A stretch of DNA of 64,000 nt from Axinella damicornis (Eukaryota > Porifera > Demospongiae > Axinellida > Axinellidae). The DNA lies in contig OZ007517.1 of NCBI GenBank assembly GCA_963931865.1, forward strand, positions 1,206,268 through 1,270,267, given 5' to 3'. The notes beneath the pieces are model-generated. The model was not told where the DNA came from and did not search any database. It saw only the letters and a list, made by a program, of their open reading frames with translations. Shown piece by piece: positions 56,303 through 64,000 of this stretch. The position numbers were made by a program, and so were the translations under genes. The first letter of the stretch is position 1. Every line of letters begins with the position of its first letter.

Positions 56303-58277
56303 CTCAGGTGACCTAAGGGCTGTCTCCGTTTTCCGCGCGCGCGCACCCCAATAACATTGCGCACGCCGCGTATAGTCTCGTTGCCAGGAAACGCCTGCGT
56401 GATTATCACATGACTTTGCTTATCCGTGCTCTGGCTGTAGCCATAGATTATCTATGCTCTAGCCGTGCTTCCAGCTCCTGGTGTGGCAGTCGGTGAAGCT
56501 ACCAGTCCTGGAAAGAAAGCAGGGAACCCTGGTGAGATAGCTGAATGCAGTATGACATGGATTTTGTCATGTTTAAGCCATGTTGCTTTTGATATAATTT
56601 GAACTCCTGGTATAAGCAATTGCGCAAGTGAGCTGTGTAGTTTTGCGTGGCCAGACCCTGATGAGAGAGCTAGCCTGAATACAGTATGACATGGACTGTG
56701 GGGTGTATGCCGTGGTGTTTTCAATATTGCTTCATAGTCGGCTTGGTAGTGTGCTTATAGCAGATCAAGCTATATGTGCAATTGAGTTAAGCTGAGCATG
56801 TCAAATACTAGACCCTGGCAAGATAGCTAAATACAGTATGACATGGATTACATAGAGACGTGGTAGTGCATAGTAGACTCAAGCTACAGATCTTCCCAAG
56901 TGTGCTAAGCTGCATTCTCATGGCAAATACTAGTTTTGCGTGGCCAGATCCTGTTCTGAAGTGTGAGAAGTGAGATGTTTCTGCATTCATCAGGTAGAAA
57001 TCAAAAGTGTGAATACAGCAAGGTCACTAGTATAGTCACTTTGGTGAATCTCTGAGTGAAAAGCCTCTATGACCACATCCCAGACCCCTTCCCTCCGTGC
57101 GGAACGAGTAGTCTTTTTCGTATAGCAGTCACTGACAGCTGTGCTAGCATTTACATAATACCTGTGGCATAAACTTTGTTCTTTTTGAACAACTTCACAC
57201 TCATACAGGAATTTTCAGTGACCACACACAGTGACCTCTTTCTTTCCTTCCTTTGTAGTGTACCTGGTGAGTGTGTGGTGATGCCGGACCCTCGCGTTTG
57301 CTTGTGGTGATGCCAGACCCTCACGTTTGCTTGTGGTGATCCCAGACCTGTGCGTGGTCTGGCTGTACACGTGCAAGACTATAGGGACTGTGTTCACTGG
57401 GAGTTGCTGTTCAATTGGCTAGCTTTATTCTGGAGTGCATGTGCTGCTCATGATTTATGTACTCATGCTGTATGGTATGCCAGTGCTTTGAACATGTCAA
57501 GATGCAGTGCTACTTAAATAGCAGTTGACTTGCCAATAGACAGCAGTGATCCCTGCAGACCTCTCGAGATAATTTTAGCCTCGAACTCGATCGTTCCCAG
57601 GCCTTCCCACCCCAGCGTTTATCGCTTGCAGTGTTTTAGAAGGCTCCTGGCGATCGCCTCCACGGCCCCGCCCCTCAGTTAAAGTACATGAGGCACGTGA
57701 TCTAATGGCCGCATGCGCGTGACTGAACCTGGAAATGGCCGCATCAAAGTAGGATTCAGAGAGTGGTTTTCAGGCGGAGCACAAAACGCCACCTTTGCCA
57801 AGGTCCGTTCCCGTAGTACTGTAGAGCTTGTACAGATGAACTATTTCACCGGGTGGGTTTTGAAAATATTGTCTACAAACCGAGCTACAGTGGCAAACGT
57901 TGCTCCGCTATGGCCATCGCACTGTCAGAAATTGCCGGTTTGCATAGTTAGGAGAGTCGTATTGAGAACCCACCCGGTGGAATGTCAGCATACATCACGT
58001 ACATCTCATGTATACTGTTGAATTTGCTGAAGCCTATTGCTAAGTGCTCCGCCTTGAGACACCGGGAGTGCGCAGGGAGGCTCAGAAGGACACGCCCCCT
58101 CCTGTACCGGCGCAAGGGGTGTGGCCTGGGTGTGGTTAAGGGACAAGTAAATGGGTGGAGCTGACATATAAAGTAAACAAATTGTATTCTTGCATGTGTC
58201 TTCATGTCAAACAATAGTCTTGAATCTGGTCAAAATTACAGGAAAAAGAAGTGGATCCAGCCCTTAAGATACCTGAG
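56303..58277. mobile_element. 1,975-bp inserted element, ends CTCAGGT...TAAGGGCTG
   Basis: Left end CTCAGGTGACCTAAGGGCTG; the complement of the right end reads CTCAGGTATCTTAAGGGCTG, so the ends are inverted repeats. It interrupts a repeat unit: the intact unit at 55270-55285 reads gtgatcactgatcgttcact across the site. No transposase is visible. Inside are about four diverged copies of a ~150-base motif with ACAGTATGACATGGA (56545-56850), a GTGGTGATGCCAGACCCTCA tandem (57270-57350) and an inverted pair CACCGGGTGGGTT / AACCCACCCGGTG (57848 and 57967). Confidence 0.7.
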
Positions 58278-60465
58278 TGATCGTTCACTGACGCTTACAT
58301 GCCAAAACTCACCGTGCTGTCTAAGTTGTGAGTGCTGTATTGGTTGCCAAATTTGCTCGCGATCTACTGAGCGTGGTTGCCACGTGGCATGTGCGTCAAT
58401 TGGAACGTATTGCTATTGCGCGACGGCAAGTCGCAACCGGGGTTGCAACGCGGCTGCTTTATGAATGTGTACTTGAGAGCACTCTAAATCTTCATTATAT
58501 AGCGCTATTGCTATCGTGGTACTCACTGATGTGTGATAATTGGAACGAACTGTCACAATTAGCTTGTGCTACCGTTTAACCGTGGCTACCAGGAGTGCGG
58601 TTGCCCCTCGTTACACTCCTGGTATAGGAAAAATTGTGCCGCGTAAATAATCTAAATAATCTAAATAATCTAAATAATCTAAATAATTAAATAATCAAAC
58701 CTCACAGCACGCAGGAAAGGTCTACAGAGATTCTGACTACACCATCGTGATCGCTATCATGCAGTGACACAACCACACAATAATTGTGGCGAAACTCACC
58801 TTGGTGATGGAGATACAATCGCTTTTGTCGTGCCGTCGGCCGCCATTGCTCGATCGTTCTCTTCGACGTGGGTTGCCAGTACAGTCATACGAAGGGCCCA
58901 CAAAGATTCTGACCACACAGCCGTAATCGCTGTTGTTCACTGACGGTTACATACCGAAACTCACCGTGCTGGCAAGGTTGTAAGTGCTGTTATAATTTCG
59001 TGTCTTCCCTTTGGTCGCCATTGCTAGCGTTCGACAGAGCGTGGTTGCCACGTGGCATGTGCGTTAATTGGAACGAATTACAATAATTAGCTTGCGCTAC
59101 TGCGAGGCAACCGCGGAGTTGCAACGGCTACCAGGAGTGCGGTTGCCCCTCGTTACACTCCTGGTAGGGGAAAAATTGTGCCGCGTAAATAATCAAATCT
59201 AAATAATCTAAATAATTAAATAATCAAACCTCACAGCATGCAGGAAAGGTCTACAGAGATTCTGACTACACCGTCGTGATCGCTATCATGTAGTGACACT
59301 ACCACACAATAATTGTGGCGAAATTCACCTTGGTGATGGAGATACAAGCGCTTTTGTCGTGCCGTCGGCTGCCATTGCTGATCGCTCTCTTCGACGTTGG
59401 TTGCCAGTACAGTCATACGAAGGGCCCACAAAGATTCTGACCACACAGCCGTAATCGCTGTTGTTCACCGACGGTTACATACCAAAACTCACCGTGCTGG
59501 AAAGGTTGTAAGTGCTGTTATAATTTCGTGTCTTCCATTTGGTCGCCATTGCTAGCGTTCGACTGAGCGTGGTTGCCACGTGGCATGTGCGTTAATTGGA
59601 ACGAATTGCAATAATTAGCTTGCGCTACGGCGAGGCAACCGCGGAGTTTCAACGGCTACCAGGAGTGCGGTTGCCCCTCGTTACACTCCTGGTAGGGGAA
59701 AAATTGTGCCGCGTAAATAATTAAATAATAAATAACTCGTTCGCGAGATAGGAATGGCCTACAGAGATTCTGACTACAAATTCTTGATCGCTACCATGCA
59801 GCTACCCAACCGCACAATTTTGGTGCTGAAACTCACCGTGGTGGTAGAGATGCAAGCGCTTTTGTCGTGCCGTCGGTCGCCATTGCTCGATCGCTCTCTT
59901 CGAAGTTCGTTGCCAGTAGTCTTACGAAGGCCCCACAAAGATTCTGACCATACAGCCGTGATCACTGTCGCTTACATGCCAAAACTCACCGTGCTGGCTA
60001 AGTTGTGAGTGCTGTAATAATGTCTGTCTTCCTTTTGGCCACCATTGCTTGCGATCGACGAACGTGGTTGCCACGCGGCATGTGCGTTAATTGGAACTAA
60101 CTTAGCCTGCGCTACGGCGAGTCGCAGCCGGCGTTTCAACGGCTACCAGGAGTGCGGTTGCCCCTCGCTAATAATGCAAATATAAACAAATAAAAAACCT
60201 CCCAGCCCCCAGGAAGGACCTACAAAGGTTCTGACTAAATCTTCATGATCACTATCGTGCAGTGACACAACCGTACAATTTTGTTGCTGAAATTCATCTT
60301 GGTAGTGGAGTTGTGAGTGCTTTTGTCTTCCCTTCTAAGTTCAACTGCCATTGCTCGAGGGCTCTCTTCAACTTTCAAAGTTTCATTGCCACAAAGACTA
60401 TGACCACCCAGCGAGTTGCAACCGGTTGCATCGCGGCTACCAGGAGTGCGGTTGCCCCTCGTAGA
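58278..60465 (-). repeat. Promoter/first-exon-like repeat array, minus orientation, part 2
   Basis: Continuation after the inserted element: remainder to 58597, then units 58614-59139, 59156-59667, 59684-60154 and a truncated one to 60448. Unit length is about 470-530 bases. AATCTAAATAATCTAAATA simple repeats occur near unit starts. Confidence 0.7.
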
Positions 60466-61234
60466 AATATAGAAATAAAGAAAATTCACAGCAAACTCGT
60501 CTATGTGGGGCTCGCTCACGCTCGCCCCAATTAATGTAAACTAGGGGAATGCAGGACATTGTGGGGCGAGCGTGAGCGAGTACATGCAGGTGCTGAATTT
60601 GCATGGAACAGTTGCATGACATTGTGCTGAATGTGCATGGAGCAGTTGCATGTGCATGTCATCAGAATGTGAGTCTGACAGGGAGCATAACACAACTTAA
60701 CGACACAGATCACACCAGAAGTTATGACACTCGTGCATGCACTTCACAGCGTTGAAGCAGTCTGGCAGGTAGGTCCAGGAGCGGTCTCTGTCTCTGTTGT
60801 TGCCACCGAGGATGACTTCCTCGTTCTCTGCTGATGCCAGATCTGTCATGACTGGTCACAGTGAGTTTAGTGTTACCGTGTGCAGGGCAGTCAACTTCCC
60901 ATCCTCTGAGCAGTTGCATGGCTTAGCATTTGAAAGGGACTCCGGCGAGTTATAGGGGATTGTGAGTTCAAGGAGCTCGAGGATCACCTCCCAGGCTCGG
61001 TCTCACTGAAGCGCTCTCCCCGTCTTCATGAAATGCTTTAGCCACTCACCGCCCCACTATAGTCTCCATCCTTGCAAGGCCTTGTTGAGGTAGACTGTTC
61101 ATAGTTCGCGTCTCAGTTGGACGATATCAACGCACGAGCAGCTCAGGAAGTCAACTCAGTTTGGAAATAACGCATGACGCAAGAACACGCAAAATACGAG
61201 CAGGAAGTGATTTACGGCACGACGTACGATAGAA

Positions 61235-61267
<33 letters not shown>

Positions 61268-62678
61268 GAAAATTTACAGCAAACTCGTCTATGTGGGGCT
61301 CGCTCACGCTCGCCCCAACTAGACGAATGCAGAACATTGTGGGGCGAGCCTGAGCGAGTACATGCAGGTACTGAATGTGCATGGAGCAGTTGCATGTGCA
61401 TGTCATCAGAATGTGAGTCTGACGGAGAGTTAAGGACACAGACACAGATCACACCAGAGAAAGTTATGACCGCACTAATCATTGATTTCGTGCACTTGAA
61501 GCAGTCTGGCAGGTAGGTCCAGGAGCGGTCTCTGTTAGCCACTCACCGGCTTTAGTCTCCATCCTTGCAAGGCCTTGTTGAAGTAGACTGTTCGTAGTTC
61601 GCGTCTCAGTTAGACCGGCGCGACATCAACGCACGAGCATGCAGGAAGTAAGTGAACTCAGGTTGGAAATAACGCATGACGCAAGAACACGCAAAATACG
61701 ACCAGGAAGTGATTTATATATATAGAGTACGTTGTCAATCATCGGACACCATCATAAAATCGGACACTGCCGAACTATTCGCAACAGTGGTCCTTGAAAC
61801 GCTAATGCTTTCTACGTTCCAGGTGGGAGTTAATTCCATACGCTCCGTACTTTTCTGGGCGATTCCTATTAAAACGTAGCTTAATCACGCTGTGGATATG
61901 CATAGTTTCGACCTCTAATTTACTTCTGTTGTCTTGCATGACTTTATTTCAACTCCGCAGACAGTGTGGCAGTATTTTATCGAGCCTGGTCATAGAACGA
62001 TCCAGTCTGGTTAGAAAGATGTCCGACGATTGAAGTATACAGTCCAGTGGAGTCCGAAGACAGAGGTCGCCCTCCGAGCGTTGATGGTCCGGAGCATTGG
62101 CTATTGCAGCCATTTGTGGCACAACCTGCAAGCCGGTGAACTTGTAATTCATTTTGCTTCTTGTTCACTGCCTCGTGAAAATAAACGCACAAAGTACGGT
62201 TCGTTATCTTACTGCGTCCGAGAGATATCGCATTGTCCGGTTGGTGGCGTCCGAAAATTGATGAGCTACTCTATATATATATATATAGAAAATTTACAGC
62301 AAACTCGTCTATGTGGGGCTCGCTCAGGCTCGCCCCAATTATATATAGAAAATTTGCAGCAAACTCGTCTATGTGGGGCTCGCTCACGCTCGCCCCAATA
62401 ATTGGTAGGCGTGGGCTAGAAGTTATGCGCGCAAAGCGCGCATTATGACATCTCCTTTCCACGTCGACGGTCACGGATGACACAGAAAAAGCAGAAAGCA
62501 GTTACAGTGCAGTGCAAAGCACGAAGGTGCCACGAGAGCCCATCCAGACAACTGAAAAATGAAGGTGAAAAATTTTTTCCGCGCTTCGCGCGGACAGATC
62601 GGCGCTTCGCGCCTCTACTCACTACCTTCGGCATGGCAGTGGCCGTGCCACTCCAAAAGAGCTCGCGCCGGCGCTGAC
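60466..62678. repeat. Mixed dispersed repeats before gene 2
   Basis: Contains AAATTTACAGCAAACTCGTC followed by GGCTCGCTCACGCTCGCCCC at about 60485, 61268, 62289 and 62349, AT dinucleotide runs, and a duplicated block (61040-61210 and 61545-61715) with CTCCATCCTTGCAAGGCCTTG. At 62500-62625 is the internal sequence of the CAGTGGCGGATC elements. No confident gene. Confidence 0.6.
60697..60849 (-). CDS. Short repeated frame, copy 2 (hypothetical)
   Basis: Fifty codons plus stop. Same start as copy 1, ending KCMHECHNFWCDLCR, with five Cys and a His. Not recognised. Confidence 0.35.
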   Translation of the reverse strand: MTDLASAENEEVILGGNNRDRDRSWTYLPDCFNAVKCMHECHNFWCDLCR

Positions 62679-62727
62679 TAGTCTCGTGCCCAGACCCTCT
62701 CATACAAATGTAGCTAGTGGAAGTTGT

Positions 62728-62956
62728 TCAGTGACCAGGCTGGCCGTAAGGGATGGGTTCGTAAGTATGACATGTATGATTCTCCTCCTCCTCATCTTTT
62801 TCCGGCCTTGAGGATCTGAAGTGTCCGTATGCGGGGTTAGTTTCTGTTGCAATGTGGTTTGGTCTTGATGGGACAATCTTGGCATAGGCTGGATTAGGTT
62901 TCACCATACCCGGATCCCTGGCTGGTAACTGGGGGAGTTCATATGTTTCATAGGGA
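62728..62956 (-). CDS. Cytoplasmic tail exon of gene 2
   Basis: Seventy-five codons plus stop. Both NPAY motifs are kept (NPAYAKI, NPAYGHF), as are SPYETYELPQLPARD and HTYEPIPYGQPGH. Conservation of the tyrosines suggests past selection. Confidence 0.83.
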
Positions 62957-63037
62957 CTGCAAGGAATGAAAGTAATATGGAAGTCGGATCACAGCAACAT
63001 GACAGTTCAAACTTCAGGACAGTCAATGATAAGTTAC

Positions 63038-63509
63038 CTGAAGCTCTTCTGCTTCCTTGTTCTCAGTATCAGAATAACTACCACAAGAACAGCAATAACT
63101 ACTATCAGTAGGACACAGACAGCTCCAATAGCTCCTCCAAGTGCAGCAACATTTGCACCACCTGGTCCACCAGTTACTGTAGATTCACAATCCCCAGCTT
63201 CAAGTGATTCGAGTTGTGTAGGACATGACGGGTCTACATCAAGTCTTGTTGAATCAACATTGATTGAAGTAGTTCCACTTTGTGCCCATGCTGATACCAG
63301 CGCCACAAGGCTATATCAGCTGTGTACGGATCCTCCCCAAAGTTAGTGTAAACGATCTCCGCCCTAAAGACGACTGTATTCTCAATACTTCTGCAGCTGA
63401 ACTCAGGGTTTGGTATGTTGGTATCAGTAAAATTGCATGAGCAATCCCTCTGGACCGACTGCACCACAGCAGACACAATGTCCATGAACTTTTGACTTCT
63501 GTTTTCATC
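63038..63509 (-). pseudogene. Membrane-proximal/TM exon of gene 2, frameshifted
   Basis: 472 bp against 470 in gene 1. Near 63311-63317 the plus strand reads CTATATCAG where gene 1 has CTATCAG. Upstream codons (GEDPYTAD) and downstream codons (ALVSAWAQSG to the TM helix) lie in different frames. As it stands, translation would stop before the TM helix. Confidence 0.8.
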
Positions 63510-63611
63510 CTGAAATGTAACACAAACAGGCTGAACTTCTATAGTATGCATGTTTCCTCATACTAACAGAACGTGAGTGGATTCTAAGTATGGTAGCTGT
63601 GCAAAACTTAC

Positions 63612-63679
63612 CACCCATGTTGCACATTCTAACACTGGCTTCAGCCGAAGCTGAAAGTATGCAGTTGTGGTTATAAGAA
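63612..63679 (-). CDS. 68-bp linker exon of gene 2
   Basis: Same length, phase and sequence pattern (AYFQLRLKPVLECATW) as 24129-24196. Confidence 0.75.
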
Positions 63680-63929
63680 CTGTACAAGAGAGATCAAGCA
63701 TAATCAGTAAGTTTTTACCTCAGCAAAGAGGGAACAGCAATGTCTACAGCAACTTTTATAGGATGAGATTGAGTCATCGGATATGTGGTTGCAAGTATAT
63801 ATATTATAGACGGGAGGAATGTAGGAATGTAGGAATTGTGGAGAGGTGGAGAAGGGAGGGATGGAGGGAGTGAGAAGTTGAGGGGTGGAGAGTGGAAGGT
63901 GGAGAGATGGAGAGGCGATCGAAGCTTAC

Positions 63930-64000
63930 CGGTCAGTGTTGTTCCCACCACAGGGTCACTGCTCCTTCTGAACCCAGCTGTGTTGATTGCCGTGACAACA
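63930..64000 (-). CDS. FN3-like exon of gene 2 (partial)
   Basis: C-terminal end of the FN3-like exon (VVTAINTAGFRRSSDPVVG), same donor phase as gene 1. Cut by the window edge. Confidence 0.78.

Larger units (their letters stand above)
62728..64000 (-). other. Gene 2: 3' end of a third receptor gene
   Basis: Tail, TM, linker and FN3-like exons match gene 1 in order, length and phase, and the gene continues beyond the right edge. A two-base insertion in the TM exon shifts the frame before the membrane helix, so this copy may be a pseudogene or a variant allele. Confidence 0.8.

Noticed and set aside
57713..58021. 102-codon plus-strand frame inside the 1,975-bp element
   Set aside because: No recognisable motif, Kozak context is weak, and an inverted repeat underlies much of it.

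Overview
The window looks like nuclear DNA of an early-branching animal, most likely a demosponge (inference). Coding sequence is broken into many short symmetric immunoglobulin (Ig) exons separated by small introns, spliced with GT/AG. There are fibronectin III (FN3) exons, an EGF-repeat relic, an animal-type cut-and-paste transposon and many MITE-like hairpins. I saw nothing prokaryotic and no rRNA or tRNA gene. No database search was possible, so family names rest on motif recognition.

The main content is a head-to-tail cluster of at least three related receptor genes, all on the minus strand (transcription runs from high to low coordinates). Gene 0 (19267 down past position 1) shows 22 complete Ig exons plus part of a 23rd. 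They are built from an eight-exon cassette that I call H-G-F-E-D-C-B-A in transcript order, present 2.75 times. Gene 1 (49884 to 23254) has one copy of the cassette. It is followed by 17 stalk Ig exons, FN3 exons, a membrane-proximal domain, one transmembrane helix and a 74-residue cytoplasmic tail with two NPxY motifs and no kinase. Gene 2 enters from the right edge and ends at 62728. Only its 3' end is visible, and it carries a frameshift before the membrane segment. Nearly all Ig exons have phase-1 introns at both ends, so they can be duplicated, lost or skipped without breaking the frame. The likely role is a large cell-surface adhesion or recognition receptor. That is inference from architecture.

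Between gene 0 and gene 1 (19.3-23.2 kb) lie a putative 5' flank also found upstream of gene 1, and a decayed EGF-repeat pseudogene hit by a MITE. In gene 1 the intron between the E and F exons has grown from about 250-310 bp in the paralogous copies to 9.2 kb through two insertions. One is a composite element with CAGTGGCGGATC ends (40419-43339). The other is an apparently intact 5.95-kb Mutator-like transposon (43450-49401), which encodes a transposase joined by one intron to a YqaJ-type nuclease domain.

The spacer between gene 1 and gene 2 (52.76-62.68 kb) is filled by tandem copies of an unusual repeat. Each unit carries two promoter/first-exon-like modules, typically with an ATGGCG start followed by a GTGAGT splice-donor sequence. 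The same repeat occurs in the opposite orientation inside the composite element at 40.6-43.1 kb. Interstitial telomere-like repeats, a 1,975-bp inserted element and several smaller tandem repeats sit in this spacer.
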